Source of the DNA: Raskinella chloraquaticus (SeqCode)
GTDB lineage: Bacteria; Pseudomonadota; Alphaproteobacteria; Rhizobiales; UBA4765
Direction of reading: 5' to 3'
NCBI GenBank assembly: GCA_002365175.1
Contig: DEZK01000007.1
Coordinates: forward strand, 124,001-188,000
Length of the DNA stretch: 64,000 nt
The notes below the pieces were generated by a model. It was given only the letters and a program-made list of their open reading frames with translations, was not told the DNA's origin and searched no databases. Of the stretch, positions 1-9,357 are shown one piece after another (positions within the stretch are counted from its first letter, which is position 1; each line of letters opens with the position of its first letter). A program made the position numbers and the translations under genes.

Positions 1-507
1 AAGGGTTGGGATTATGCCAAATTCCTGCTGTCGAATGAGCGTGTGGGGATTGCCCGCGTCGGCACGTCGAAGGCGCGCCTGCGCCGTCTGCGCGAACTGG
101 CGGCCATCGCTGGACCTGATGGGCGCAGGGCAATTGATCGACCGCGCTTCCGCGACCGGCTGATCGAAACGGAAATTGCCCTCAAGGCCCTGGAGATCAC
201 GCAATTGCGGGTCTTGTCGGATGAGGCCGCCGGGAAATTCAAAGGCCGCCCCAACCCTGCCTCGTCGGTCCTGAAAATTCGTGGATCGGAACTTCAGCAG
301 GCCACCAGCGAATTGCTGCTGGACATCGTTGGCCCCTACGCCCTGCCAGCGCAGCAAAGCACGGACGGGCGCAACGAACCGCCGGTTGGTCCTGACTGGG
401 CGGATGCGGTGGCGCCGCTCTATTTCAATCTGCGCAAGGTATCGATCTATGGCGGCTCGAACGAAATCCAGCGCAACATCATCGCCAAAGCCATTCTCGG
501 ATTGTGA
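1..507 (+). CDS. Acyl-CoA dehydrogenase, C-terminal part (cut by left edge)
   Basis: The reading frame is open from base 1 and ends at 507, so only the last 168 residues are present. It is the C-terminal helical domain of a flavin-dependent acyl-CoA dehydrogenase. The typical end motif YGGSNEIQRNIIAKAILGL is present, which binds the FAD of the partner subunit in this family. The start lies outside the window. The stop is 6 bases before the next acyl-CoA dehydrogenase, so the two are almost certainly co-transcribed. Such adjacent pairs often form a hetero-oligomeric enzyme in which each gene supplies part of the active site. The substrate cannot be told from this fragment. Confidence 0.93.
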   Translation, partial: KGWDYAKFLLSNERVGIARVGTSKARLRRLRELAAIAGPDGRRAIDRPRFRDRLIETEIALKALEITQLRVLSDEAAGKFKGRPNPASSVLKIRGSELQQATSELLLDIVGPYALPAQQSTDGRNEPPVGPDWADAVAPLYFNLRKVSIYGGSNEIQRNIIAKAILGL

Positions 508-513
508 GCGCGC

Positions 514-1653
514 ATGAATTTCGATCTCAACGACGAACAGCGGCTGCTGACTGAAAGCGTCAGCCGGCTGATGATGGATCGCTATGATTTCAATCAGCGC
601 AAGACCTACGCCATGAGCGAGGAGGGCTTCAGCCCCGCCATGTGGCAGGCTTATGGTGAGCTTGGCCTGCTGGCGCTGCCCTTCAGCGAGGACGATGGCG
701 GCATCGGTGGCGGGCCCGTCGAGATCATGATCATCATGGAGGAGATCGGCCGGGCGCTGGCGCTGGAGCCCTATCTCCCCCACATCGTCATGAGTGCCAG
801 CCTGCTGCGCCACGCCGCAAGCCCTGAGCAGCGGGCGCGCCTGTTGCCCGGCATGATGGATGGTACACGCCATATCGCGCCGGCGCTGGGGGAAATGACA
901 GGAGGGTATGATCTCTCCCATGTCAGGACGACGGCGCGGGAAGAAGGCGCCGGCTTTCGCCTCGATGGCGCGAAAACGCTCGTGCTTCATGGCGGGTGCG
1001 CACATACCTTCCTTGTCTCGGCGCGTCTTCAGGGCCGGCCGGCGGATCAGCAAGGGATCGGGCTGTTTGTTGTCGAGGCGGATGACAAGGGCGTCAGCCA
1101 TCGTCCCTACCGCACACAAGATGGGCAGAGCGCGGCGGAGCTGATGCTCGCCGACGTTCATGTCGCAAAAGACATGATGCTTGCCTGTGGCAGCGAAGCC
1201 GGACCCGCCATTGCGCGCATGGCGGATGAAGCCATCGCGGCGATCGCGGCTGAAGCCGTCGGCGCCATGGACAGCCTGGTGAAGGGGACGGTTGACTACC
1301 TCAAGGTACGCAAGCAGTTTGGCCAGGTGATTGGCAATTTCCAGGCGTTGCAGCATCGGGCGGCCGACATGGTGGTCGAGCTTGAACAGGCGCGCTCGAT
1401 GGCGCTTTATGCCACGATGATGTCGCGCCATGAGGATGCGATTGCGCGCGCGGCGGCGATATCGTCCGCGAAAGTCCAGATCAATCGCTCGGCCCGCCTG
1501 ATCGCGCAAGCGTGCGTGCAGCTTCATGGCGGCATCGGCATGACCATGGAACACCCGGCCGGTCACTACATGAAGCGGCTGACAATGATCGAAAAGACGC
1601 TTGGTGACAGCGATTTCCACATGGATCGGCTGGCGAGCGATACCAACGGATAG
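514..1653 (+). CDS. Acyl-CoA dehydrogenase family protein
   Basis: 379 residues, the usual length for the family. The N-terminal helical domain starts NFDLNDEQRLLTESV, the middle beta domain follows, and the C-terminal domain carries QLHGGIGMTMEHPAGHYMKR. It should oxidise an acyl-CoA to the 2-enoyl-CoA using FAD and pass electrons to ETF. It lies 6 bases after another acyl-CoA dehydrogenase and probably pairs with it. About 120 bases separate it from the ABC transporter genes downstream, so it may belong to a different upstream operon, for example for a branched or cyclic acyl-CoA. Substrate unknown. Confidence 0.93.
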   Translation: MNFDLNDEQRLLTESVSRLMMDRYDFNQRKTYAMSEEGFSPAMWQAYGELGLLALPFSEDDGGIGGGPVEIMIIMEEIGRALALEPYLPHIVMSASLLRHAASPEQRARLLPGMMDGTRHIAPALGEMTGGYDLSHVRTTAREEGAGFRLDGAKTLVLHGGCAHTFLVSARLQGRPADQQGIGLFVVEADDKGVSHRPYRTQDGQSAAELMLADVHVAKDMMLACGSEAGPAIARMADEAIAAIAAEAVGAMDSLVKGTVDYLKVRKQFGQVIGNFQALQHRAADMVVELEQARSMALYATMMSRHEDAIARAAAISSAKVQINRSARLIAQACVQLHGGIGMTMEHPAGHYMKRLTMIEKTLGDSDFHMDRLASDTNG

Positions 1654-1772
1654 TAGAGGCGTGCGCCTAAATTCGCGGCGCTCCTTGCAACGTTGTTGTG
1701 CTTGCCAGCCGGCGCTGCCCGCCTCACAATAAGCGGTCAAAGCACCGTGGGTGCGATGGGAGGGGAATGACA

Positions 1773-3371
1773 ATGGATCGCCGGACATTTCTGAAAACAG
1801 CCGCAGGCAGCGGGACAATCGCAGCAGCACCCGGTCTCTTCGCACCTGCGCTGGCGCAGGGCGCCGCCAAGGTCCTGAGGTTCGTACCGCAGGCCAACCT
1901 TGCCAATTTCGACCCGATCTGGGGCACCACCTATGTCGTGCGCAACGCCGCAGCACTCGTTTACGACACGCTCTACGGCGTCGATGCCAATCTCAAACCG
2001 CAGCGCCAGATGGTGGAAAGCGAAGAGACTTCCGCCGACGGGCTGGTGTGGACCTTCAAACTGCGCCCCAATCTCAAATTCCATGACGGCACGCCGGTGC
2101 TTGCCAAGGATGTGGTGATGAGCCTCACCCGCTGGTCGGCCCGCGACCCGATGGGGCTGATGCTGAAGGGTATCCAGAAAGAGCTGGTGGCGGTTGATGA
2201 CCGCACCTTCCGTTGGGTGCTGTCGAAGCCTTATCCGAAAATGCTGCTGGCGCTGGGCAAGAACAACGCGCCGTGCACGTGGATCATGCCGGAGCGGATC
2301 GCCAAGACCGACCCGTTCCAGCAGATCAACGAATATGTCGGCTCAGGTCCGATGAAATTCGCCCGCAGCGAATGGGTGCCGGGCGCCAAGGCTGTCTTCG
2401 AGCGCTTTGCTGATTACGTGCCGCGTGCGGAACCGGCATCCTGGCTTGCCGGCGGCAAGAAGATGAATTTCGACCGCGTCGAATGGATTATCATTCCCGA
2501 TGGTGCGACCGCCGCGGCGGCGCTGCAAAGCGGCGAGGTCGACTGGGTCGAGCAGCCGCTGCCTGATCTTGTGCCCTTGCTGCGCAAGAACCCCAATGTC
2601 AACGTCGATATCGCCGATCCGCTGGGCAATATTGGCTCGTTTCGCATGAACCATCTTCATCCGCCCTTCAATAATGTGAAGGTGCGGCGCGCCGTTCTCA
2701 TGGCGCTTGATCAGGAAGACTATATGCGCGCCGTCGTCGGCGACGACACCAGCCTGTGGAAGCGCCTGCCGGGCTTCTTTACGCCCGGCACCGAGCTTTA
2801 TTCCGAGGAAGGGGGCGAGGTGCTCAAGGGACCGCGCAATCTGGAAGCGGCGAAGAAGCTTCTGGCTGAATCAGGCTATAAGGGCGAGCCGGTGACCTGC
2901 GTCGTGGCGCAGGATATCCCGATCACCAAGGCGCAGGGCGATGTGACCGCCGATCTGTTGAAAAAAATCGGCATGAATGTCGATTTCGTCGCCACCGATT
3001 GGGGCACGACGATCGCCCGTCGCGCCCAGAAGACCCCGCCCGGTCAAGGCGGATGGAATATGTTCCACACCTGGCATGCGGGCGCCGATTGCACCAATCC
3101 GGCCCCCTATACTGCCATCCGGGGCAGCGGCGAAAAAGCCTGGTTCGGCTGGCCAGATGTGCCGGCGATTGAAACCGAAGTAACCAACTGGTTTGAGGCG
3201 ACATCGCTTGATCAGGAAAAGGCGGCGATCAGTCGCCTCAACAAGGCAGCCCTCGACAACGCCATCTTCGCGCCGACCGGCTTCTTCCTGGTCAATCAGG
3301 CGTGGCGCAAGAATGTCAGCGGCATCGTCAAGGGGCCGCTCCCCTTCCACTGGGGCGTCACCAAGAGCTGA
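1773..3371 (+). CDS. ABC transporter substrate-binding protein, family 5 (dipeptide/oligopeptide type)
   Basis: 532-residue periplasmic binding protein. The start at 1773 is chosen because GGGAGGGG at 1758-1765 is correctly spaced; an in-frame ATG two codons earlier at 1767 is too close. The N-terminus MDRRTFLKTAAGSG has a twin-arginine pattern (RRTFLK) followed by a hydrophobic stretch and an APALAQG cleavage region, so Tat export is likely. The SBP_bac_5 core is recognisable (WTFKLRPNLKFHDGTPVLAKD). It opens a five-gene importer. The two hydrolase genes at the end of the operon suggest a ligand such as an N-carbamoyl or N-acyl amino compound rather than ordinary dipeptides; that is inference. 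Confidence 0.93.
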   Translation: MDRRTFLKTAAGSGTIAAAPGLFAPALAQGAAKVLRFVPQANLANFDPIWGTTYVVRNAAALVYDTLYGVDANLKPQRQMVESEETSADGLVWTFKLRPNLKFHDGTPVLAKDVVMSLTRWSARDPMGLMLKGIQKELVAVDDRTFRWVLSKPYPKMLLALGKNNAPCTWIMPERIAKTDPFQQINEYVGSGPMKFARSEWVPGAKAVFERFADYVPRAEPASWLAGGKKMNFDRVEWIIIPDGATAAAALQSGEVDWVEQPLPDLVPLLRKNPNVNVDIADPLGNIGSFRMNHLHPPFNNVKVRRAVLMALDQEDYMRAVVGDDTSLWKRLPGFFTPGTELYSEEGGEVLKGPRNLEAAKKLLAESGYKGEPVTCVVAQDIPITKAQGDVTADLLKKIGMNVDFVATDWGTTIARRAQKTPPGQGGWNMFHTWHAGADCTNPAPYTAIRGSGEKAWFGWPDVPAIETEVTNWFEATSLDQEKAAISRLNKAALDNAIFAPTGFFLVNQAWRKNVSGIVKGPLPFHWGVTKS

Positions 3372-3409
3372 TCGCCGCGCAATCGCCGGAAAGGGCCAGG
3401 GCCGAGACC

Positions 3410-4351
3410 ATGTTTGCCTACATTCTCAAGCGGCTGGTCTCCACCCTGCCCGTCATGGCGGTGGTCGGGCTGTTTGTCTTCAGCCTTCTCTACATTGCCC
3501 CCGGCGATCCGGCTGCGATCATCGCCGGGGATCAGGCAACGCCTGATGATATCGCCCGCATCCGTGCCGGACTGGGGCTCGACCGCCCCTTTCTGGTGCG
3601 TTTTGCCGAATGGGCGGTCAACATCCTTTACGGCGATCTCGGCACGTCGATCTTCACCGGGCAGCCGGTCATCTATCTTATCAACCAGCGCATCGCGCCC
3701 ACGCTGTCGCTGATGCTGGTGACGTTTGTTTTTGCAGTGACCGTGGCCGTTCCCATCGGCGTGCTGGCGGCATGGAAAGCCGGCACGTGGATCGACCGTC
3801 TGGTCAGCACGTTTGCCGTCCTCGGGTTTTCGGTGCCGAGTTTCGTGGTTGGCTACGTGCTTGCCTATATTTTTGCCCTGCAGCTCAACTGGTTTCCGGT
3901 GCAGGGCTATACGCCCCTGTCGGAAGGCTTCGGCCCCTGGCTTGGCAATCTCGTTTTGCCGGCGATCACGCTTGGCTTTGTCTATATTGCACTGATTGCC
4001 CGTATCACGCGCGCCACCATGCTCGACGTGCTGCAGCAAGACTATATGCGCACCGCGCGCGCCAAGGGTCTCGGGAAAGGCGCCATCCTTTTTCTGCATG
4101 CGCTTAAAAATGCCTCGGTGCCGATTGTCACCGTCATCGGCATCGGCATCGCGCTGGTCATCGGCGGGGCGGTGGTAACCGAAAGTGTTTTTGCTATCCC
4201 CGGCCTTGGCCGCCTCACCATCGATGCGATTCTGCGCCGCGACTACCCGGTCATTCAGGGGCTCGTCCTGCTGTTTTCCTTCATTTACGTGCTGATCAAC
4301 CTGGCCATCGATCTCATCTATACCGTTCTTGATCCGAGGATCCGCTATTGA
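3410..4351 (+). CDS. ABC transporter permease, DppB/OppB type
   Basis: 313-residue inner-membrane permease of the dipeptide/nickel class. The start at 3410 gives the conserved beginning MFAYILKRLVSTLPVMAVVG, with a first transmembrane helix and the APGDPA motif typical of DppB. The BPD_transp_1 domain with its EAA loop is in the second half (DYMRTARAKGLGKGAILF), which contacts the ATPases. It follows the binding-protein gene by 38 bases and overlaps the next permease by 4 bases, so the two are translationally coupled. Confidence 0.94.
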   Translation: MFAYILKRLVSTLPVMAVVGLFVFSLLYIAPGDPAAIIAGDQATPDDIARIRAGLGLDRPFLVRFAEWAVNILYGDLGTSIFTGQPVIYLINQRIAPTLSLMLVTFVFAVTVAVPIGVLAAWKAGTWIDRLVSTFAVLGFSVPSFVVGYVLAYIFALQLNWFPVQGYTPLSEGFGPWLGNLVLPAITLGFVYIALIARITRATMLDVLQQDYMRTARAKGLGKGAILFLHALKNASVPIVTVIGIGIALVIGGAVVTESVFAIPGLGRLTIDAILRRDYPVIQGLVLLFSFIYVLINLAIDLIYTVLDPRIRY

Positions 4352-5250
4352 GCGACGTTGCCCCACGCTTTACCGCCGCCGAAATGCTGCCCGACATCCT
4401 GCCGCAGCGGGTACACCGCTCGCTCGTGTGGACGCTGGTGCGCCGCTATCCGACGATTGCGGTGGGCGGCGGATTGCTGCTGGCGATGCTGCTCATCGCC
4501 CTGTTGGCGCCGTTGATTGCCAGCGCCGATCCAACCGCGCTGGCGCCAGCAAAACGTGCCCGCCCGCCTTCGGCTGATTACTGGTTCGGCACCGACATGC
4601 TGGGGCGCGATATCTTCGCGCGCGTCATTTACGGGGCGCGCGTGTCGCTGACGGTCGGTTTCTGCGTTGCGCTTCTCGCCTCGCTCGCCGGCCTCATGAT
4701 CGGTCTTGTCTCAGGCATGGTGCGCTGGTCGGATGCGATCATCATGCGTATCGTTGATGGCATGATGTCGATACCGCCCGTGCTGCTTGCCATCACGCTG
4801 ATGGCGCTGACACGTGGCAGCATTCAAAACGTCATCATCGCCATCACGCTGGCGGAAATCCCGCGTGTGGCGCGCCTGGTGCGCGGCGTCGTTCTGACCC
4901 TGCGCGAGCAACCCTATGTCGAGGCGGCGATCACCACCGGCACCTCGATGCCGATGCTGATCTGGCGCCATATCCTGCCGAACACCCTGGCGCCGATGAG
5001 CGTGCAGGCAACCTATATCTGCGCCAGCGCCATGATCGTCGAGGCGATCCTTTCCTTCATCGGCGCCGGCGTGCCGCCGACCGTGCCTTCGTGGGGAAAT
5101 ATCATGGCGGAGGGCCGCGCCCTGTGGCAGGTGAAGCCGTTCATGATCTTCTTTCCCGCCGTTTTTCTGTCACTGACGGTGCTGGCAGTGAACCTGGTAG
5201 GCGATGGCATGCGCGATGCGCTCGATCCGCGTCTTGCCAAGAGTATCTAG
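4348..5250 (+). CDS. ABC transporter permease, DppC/OppC type
   Basis: 300-residue second permease of the importer. The likely start is TTG at 4348, overlapping the stop of the DppB-type gene, with GAGGA at 4336-4340 as ribosome site; ATG 4384 is an alternative. It has an N-terminal helix, the GTDMLGRDIFARVIYGAR motif of DppC-type proteins, and a C-terminal transporter domain with EAA loop (EQPYVEAAITTGTSMP). It forms the channel with the preceding gene product. The ATPase gene starts 4 bases after its stop. Confidence 0.93.
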   Translation: MSDVAPRFTAAEMLPDILPQRVHRSLVWTLVRRYPTIAVGGGLLLAMLLIALLAPLIASADPTALAPAKRARPPSADYWFGTDMLGRDIFARVIYGARVSLTVGFCVALLASLAGLMIGLVSGMVRWSDAIIMRIVDGMMSIPPVLLAITLMALTRGSIQNVIIAITLAEIPRVARLVRGVVLTLREQPYVEAAITTGTSMPMLIWRHILPNTLAPMSVQATYICASAMIVEAILSFIGAGVPPTVPSWGNIMAEGRALWQVKPFMIFFPAVFLSLTVLAVNLVGDGMRDALDPRLAKSI

Positions 5251-5254
5251 AGCG

Positions 5255-6244
5255 ATGGCGCTTCTCGAAGTCGAAAATCTGCAGGTGCATTTTGCCACCA
5301 GCGACGGCGTCAACCGGGCAGTCGACGGCCTCTCGCTGTCTATTCAGGCGGGAGAAACCCTGGCAATTGTCGGCGAAAGCGGCTGCGGCAAATCGGTGAC
5401 AGCCATGTCGATGCTGCGGCTCATTCCCACGCCGCCAGGCAAGCTTTCCGGCGCCATCCGCTTCGAGGGCCGCGATCTTCTTGCTCTTGGCGATGATGAG
5501 ATGCAGGCGATCCGCGGCAATCGCATCTCGATGGTGTTTCAGGAGCCGATGACCTCGCTCAATCCGGTGCTGACGGTGGGCAGGCAGATCGGCGAGACGC
5601 TGCGCGTGCATCAGGGTCTCGACCGCGCGGCAGCAGAAGCCCGCGCCATCGACATGCTGAAGCTTGTCGGCATTCCAGCGCCCGAGCGGCGCATCCGCGA
5701 ATACCCGCATCAATTGTCAGGTGGCATGCGCCAGCGGGTGATGATCGCCATTGCTCTTGCCTGCAACCCCAAGCTTCTCATCGCCGATGAGCCAACCACC
5801 GCGCTTGACGTCACCATCCAGGCACAGATCCTCGAACTGATGGCGGACCTCAAGCGCCGGGTGGGAGCGGCGATCCTGCTCATCACCCATGATCTGGGCG
5901 TGGTGGCGCAGGTAGCCGACCGGGTGGTGGTGATGTATGCCGGGCGCAAGGTGGAAGAAGCCCCGGTGCGCGAATTGCTGCGCCAGCCGCGCCATCCCTA
6001 TACGCGCGGATTGATGGGCGCGGTGCCTAAACTAGGCGCTTCGCTGCGCGGCAAAAACGAGCGGTTGACCGAAATCCCCGGCAGCGTGCCAAGCCTTAAA
6101 TCGCGCATTGATGGCTGCATCTATGCCGGGCGATGCGCGCTGGCGAGCGATGTCTGCCGCAAGATCGCGCCAGCCTTCGAAATCAAGGCTATCAACCATG
6201 GCGTTGCCTGCCACCATGCCGAGCGGACAGCAGAGGTCGCATGA
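5255..6244 (+). CDS. ABC transporter ATP-binding protein, DppD/OppD type
   Basis: 329-residue cytoplasmic ATPase. The start MALLEVENLQ at 5255 follows the permease stop closely. Walker A GESGCGKS, signature LSGGMRQR, Walker B LLIADEPTTALD and the switch histidine in ITHDLG are all visible. The C-terminal oligopeptide-transporter extension contains spaced cysteines (CIYAGRC...C...C) that in this class often bind an iron-sulfur cluster. It overlaps the next ATPase gene by 4 bases (ATGA). Together the two ATPases power the importer. Confidence 0.94.
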   Translation: MALLEVENLQVHFATSDGVNRAVDGLSLSIQAGETLAIVGESGCGKSVTAMSMLRLIPTPPGKLSGAIRFEGRDLLALGDDEMQAIRGNRISMVFQEPMTSLNPVLTVGRQIGETLRVHQGLDRAAAEARAIDMLKLVGIPAPERRIREYPHQLSGGMRQRVMIAIALACNPKLLIADEPTTALDVTIQAQILELMADLKRRVGAAILLITHDLGVVAQVADRVVVMYAGRKVEEAPVRELLRQPRHPYTRGLMGAVPKLGASLRGKNERLTEIPGSVPSLKSRIDGCIYAGRCALASDVCRKIAPAFEIKAINHGVACHHAERTAEVA

Positions 6245-7239
6245 CACCGGTCCTGCTCGTTCAAAATCTCAAGAAATATTTTCCGGTTGGCGGCGGCTTT
6301 CCCGGCATCAGAAAACGCGTCGTCTACGCGGTCGATGACGTCACCTTCAGCATCGCGCGTGGGGAAACGCTGTCGCTGGTTGGCGAAAGCGGTTGCGGCA
6401 AGTCAACCGTCGGCAAGGCGATCCTGAAACTTTTTCCGCTGACCGGCGGCGATGTCATCTTGAATGGCGAGCGCTTCGACACGCTGGAGGGCCGCGCGCT
6501 GCAGGAGAAGCGGCGCTTCATCCAGGTGGTATTTCAGGATCCCTTCTCCAGCCTCAATCCGCGCATGAAGGTTGGCGATATCATCGCCGAGCCGCTGCGC
6601 AATTTCAAACTCGCTGAGGACCGTCAAACACTCGACAAGCGGCTTGCCGAGATCATTGCAAAGGTGGGCTTGCCGCGTGACGCCGCCGGGCGTTTTCCTC
6701 ACGAGTTTTCCGGCGGGCAGCGCCAACGCATCGGCATTGCGCGCGCGCTTGCCGCGAGCCCCGACCTTATCATCTGCGACGAGGCCGTCTCGGCCCTCGA
6801 CGTCTCGGTCAAGGCCCAGATCGTCAACCTCCTGCAGGATCTTCAGCGTGAGCTTGGCCTGACGCTTCTCTTCATCAGTCATGATCTGGCAATCGTCGAG
6901 CACATGACCCACCACGTGGCCGTCATGTATCTCGGGCGCATCGTCGAGATGGGCCCGCGCGAGGCTCTGTTTGCTGCGCCTCGCCATCCCTATACGCAGG
7001 CGCTTCTTTCCGCCGTGCCCTCGCTTGATCCTGACAAACGCGACGGGCGCATCATCCTGTCAGGCGATGTACCAAGCCCGATGTCGCCGCCATCGGGATG
7101 CCGTTTCCACACCCGCTGCCCGCAGGCCTTTGCGCGTTGCCGGGTGGAAGAGCCGGCAACCCGACAGGTGGGCCCTGATCATGTCGCGGCCTGCCATCTG
7201 AATGATCAGGCACCACAGCCGACGGGGGGTGCGACATGA
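6241..7239 (+). CDS. ABC transporter ATP-binding protein, DppF/OppF type
   Basis: 332-residue partner ATPase. The start at 6241 overlaps the stop of the DppD-type gene (ATGA). It has Walker A GESGCGKS, the QDPFSSLNPRMKVGDI segment typical of DppF/OppF, signature FSGGQRQR, Walker B DLIICDEAVSALD and switch SHDLA, plus the C-terminal cysteine motif CRFHTRCPQAFARC. It overlaps the downstream amidohydrolase by 4 bases, tying the importer to the carbamoylase in one operon. Confidence 0.94.
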   Translation: MTPVLLVQNLKKYFPVGGGFPGIRKRVVYAVDDVTFSIARGETLSLVGESGCGKSTVGKAILKLFPLTGGDVILNGERFDTLEGRALQEKRRFIQVVFQDPFSSLNPRMKVGDIIAEPLRNFKLAEDRQTLDKRLAEIIAKVGLPRDAAGRFPHEFSGGQRQRIGIARALAASPDLIICDEAVSALDVSVKAQIVNLLQDLQRELGLTLLFISHDLAIVEHMTHHVAVMYLGRIVEMGPREALFAAPRHPYTQALLSAVPSLDPDKRDGRIILSGDVPSPMSPPSGCRFHTRCPQAFARCRVEEPATRQVGPDHVAACHLNDQAPQPTGGAT

Positions 7240-8180
7240 GCCGGGTCCTGTCCATCGCCGCTGCCCAGCTGGGGCCCATCCAGCGCGCTGACAGCCGCGC
7301 GGCAGTGGTGACGCGCATGATTGCGCTTATGGAAGCTGCCAAAGCCAATGGCTGCGATCTCGTGGTGTTTCCCGAGCTTTGTCTCACGACGTTCTTCCCG
7401 CGCTGGTTCATGGAGGATGAGGCGGAGATCGACAGCTTCTTTGAGCGCGAGATGCCGTCCAACGAGACGGCGCCCCTGTTCACCTGCGCGCGCGAGCTTC
7501 AACTGGCCTTCTCCTTCGGCTTTGCCGAACTGGCGCAGGAAGATGGCCGCACACGACGCTTCAACACGCAGATCCTGGTCGGCAAGGATGGCCGCATCCT
7601 CAGCACATACCGCAAGATCCATCTGCCCGGGCATGCCGAGCACGAGCCATGGCGCGCGTTCCAGCATCTGGAAAAGCGCTATTTCGAAGTGGGCAATCTG
7701 TCCTGGCCGGTGGTGCGCGCGAGCTGTCTTCATGACGGCCTCTTCGGCCAGATGATCTGCAATGACCGGCGCTGGCCCGAAAGCTACCGCGTCATGGGAT
7801 TGCAGGGCGTCGAGATGATCCTTCTTGGCTACAACACGCCCGTCCATAATCCGCCCGCACCTGCTCATGACCGCTTAAGCGATTTCCACAATCACCTCGT
7901 CATGCAGGCCGGCGCCTACCAGAATGCGAGCTTCGTGGTGGGCGTTGCCAAATGCGGGCTTGAGGAAGGCTGCGAGATGATCGGCGGCTCGTGTATCATT
8001 GCTCCCACCGGCGAGATCGTGGCGCAGGCGGTGACGCGCGAGGATGAGCTGGTGGTGGCGCGCTGCGATCTTGATCTTGGCCAGAGCTACAGGAATTCCA
8101 CCTTCAATTTCGCCCGCCATCGCGAGCCGGAGCATTACCGCATGATTGTGGAGCGCAAAGGCGCCATAACACCGCCTTAA
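7236..8180 (+). CDS. N-carbamoyl-D-amino-acid amidohydrolase (D-carbamoylase), nitrilase superfamily
   Basis: 314 residues. It should hydrolyse N-carbamoyl-D-amino acids to the D-amino acid, CO2 and ammonia in the cytoplasm. The nitrilase triad is in place: Glu47 (VVFPEL), Lys127 (YRKIHLPGH) and Cys175 (MICNDRRWPE). Stretches such as TTFFPRW, RRFNTQILV, FQHLEKRYFE and YNTPVHNPP match the known Agrobacterium D-carbamoylase closely as I recall it, so the call is more specific than general carbon-nitrogen hydrolase. It is translationally coupled to the importer ATPase by a 4-base overlap. A classical D-hydantoinase is not in the window. Confidence 0.88.
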   Translation: MSRVLSIAAAQLGPIQRADSRAAVVTRMIALMEAAKANGCDLVVFPELCLTTFFPRWFMEDEAEIDSFFEREMPSNETAPLFTCARELQLAFSFGFAELAQEDGRTRRFNTQILVGKDGRILSTYRKIHLPGHAEHEPWRAFQHLEKRYFEVGNLSWPVVRASCLHDGLFGQMICNDRRWPESYRVMGLQGVEMILLGYNTPVHNPPAPAHDRLSDFHNHLVMQAGAYQNASFVVGVAKCGLEEGCEMIGGSCIIAPTGEIVAQAVTREDELVVARCDLDLGQSYRNSTFNFARHREPEHYRMIVERKGAITPP

Positions 8181-8197
8181 GCACAAAGGGACATCCC

Positions 8198-9355
8198 ATG
8201 CACGACCTTATCCTCAGCGGCGGACACGTCATCGACCCCAGCCAGAAGCACGACGGCGTGGGCGATGTGGCCTTCACCAATGGCAAGGTCTCGGGCTTTG
8301 GCAAGGCCCTCGGCCCGGCCAAAGAGACGCGCTCGATGGCCGGCTATATCGTGACGCCCGGCCTCATCGACATGCACACTCATGTCTATTGGGGCGGCAC
8401 CTCGCTTGGTATTGATGCCGATGAATTCTGCCGCTCCTCGGGGGTGACAACGAGCGTCGATACCGGCAGCGCCGGGCCGGGAAACTTCATGGGCTTTCGC
8501 CGCCATGTGATCGAGACATCGCAGGCACGCATTCTCGCCTATCTCCATGTCAGCCATGCCGGCATCTATGGCTTCGACCACCGGGTGATGGTGGGCGAGA
8601 GCCGGGAAATCCTCCATCTCAACCCCATCGATTGCGTGAAGGTGGCGGAGGAGAACCGCGATCTGATTGTGGGCATCAAGGTGCGCGTCGGGCTCCATTC
8701 GTCAGGCACGAATGGCGAGGCGGCGCTTGATATCGCGCTGCAGGTGGCGGCTGAAACCGGCCTGCCGCTGATGGCCCATATCGATTATCCGCCGCCAAGC
8801 TATGAGCATGTGGTGAACCGGCTTCGCGGCGGCGATATCCTCACGCACGCCTTCCGCCCCTTCCCCAACGCGCCGTGTACCGCGCAGGGGACCGTCAAGC
8901 CTGAGGTGAAGGCAGCCCGCGCACGCGGCGTGCTGTTTGACATCGGCCATGGCAAGGGCTCGTTTTCCTTTAAGACCACGCGCGCCATGCTGGCGAACGG
9001 CTTTATGCCCGACACCATCTCGTCTGACGTGCACACGCTGTGCATCAACGGGCCGGCCTATGACCTTGTGACCACCATGTCGAAGTTTTTAGTGATGGGG
9101 GTGAGCATGTACGAGGTGGTGAAGGCCTCGACGCTCAATGCGGGGCTGGCGCTGCAGCGCACCGAATATGGCTCGCTCAAAGTCGGCTCGCTCGGCGATG
9201 CCTCGATCCTCTCGGTGAAGGACGGCAAGTTTGATTATGAGGATGTCACCGGCGAGCACATGACGGGCGACAAAAAGATCATTGCCGAGGGCGTGGTGCT
9301 GAAGGGCAGATGGTGGCACCCGAAGCGGAGCCGGAAATTCGCGGTGGTGGGGTGA
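8198..9355 (+). CDS. Amidohydrolase/deacetylase family metallohydrolase
   Basis: 385 residues of the amidohydrolase superfamily (urease/dihydroorotase fold). Metal ligands are visible: the HxH motif in IDMHTHVYWGG, a candidate carboxylated lysine in VGIKVRVGLHSSG, His in MAHIDYPPP and THAFRPFPN, and Asp in SSDVHTLC. The pattern fits the deacetylase-like subgroup (enzymes acting on N-acyl or O-acyl amino or hydroxy acids) better than classical hydantoinase. It lies 17 bases after the carbamoylase and ends the importer operon. It probably removes an acyl or ring group from the imported compound; the substrate is unknown. Confidence 0.85.
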   Translation: MHDLILSGGHVIDPSQKHDGVGDVAFTNGKVSGFGKALGPAKETRSMAGYIVTPGLIDMHTHVYWGGTSLGIDADEFCRSSGVTTSVDTGSAGPGNFMGFRRHVIETSQARILAYLHVSHAGIYGFDHRVMVGESREILHLNPIDCVKVAEENRDLIVGIKVRVGLHSSGTNGEAALDIALQVAAETGLPLMAHIDYPPPSYEHVVNRLRGGDILTHAFRPFPNAPCTAQGTVKPEVKAARARGVLFDIGHGKGSFSFKTTRAMLANGFMPDTISSDVHTLCINGPAYDLVTTMSKFLVMGVSMYEVVKASTLNAGLALQRTEYGSLKVGSLGDASILSVKDGKFDYEDVTGEHMTGDKKIIAEGVVLKGRWWHPKRSRKFAVVG

Positions 9356-9357
9356 GA

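Noticed and set aside
3296..4366. Long open frame on the minus strand (356 codons) opposite the DppB-type permease
   Set aside because: It lies over a permease with clear family motifs; its protein is unusually rich in charged residues and Gln and matches no family, as expected for an antisense frame in GC-rich DNA.
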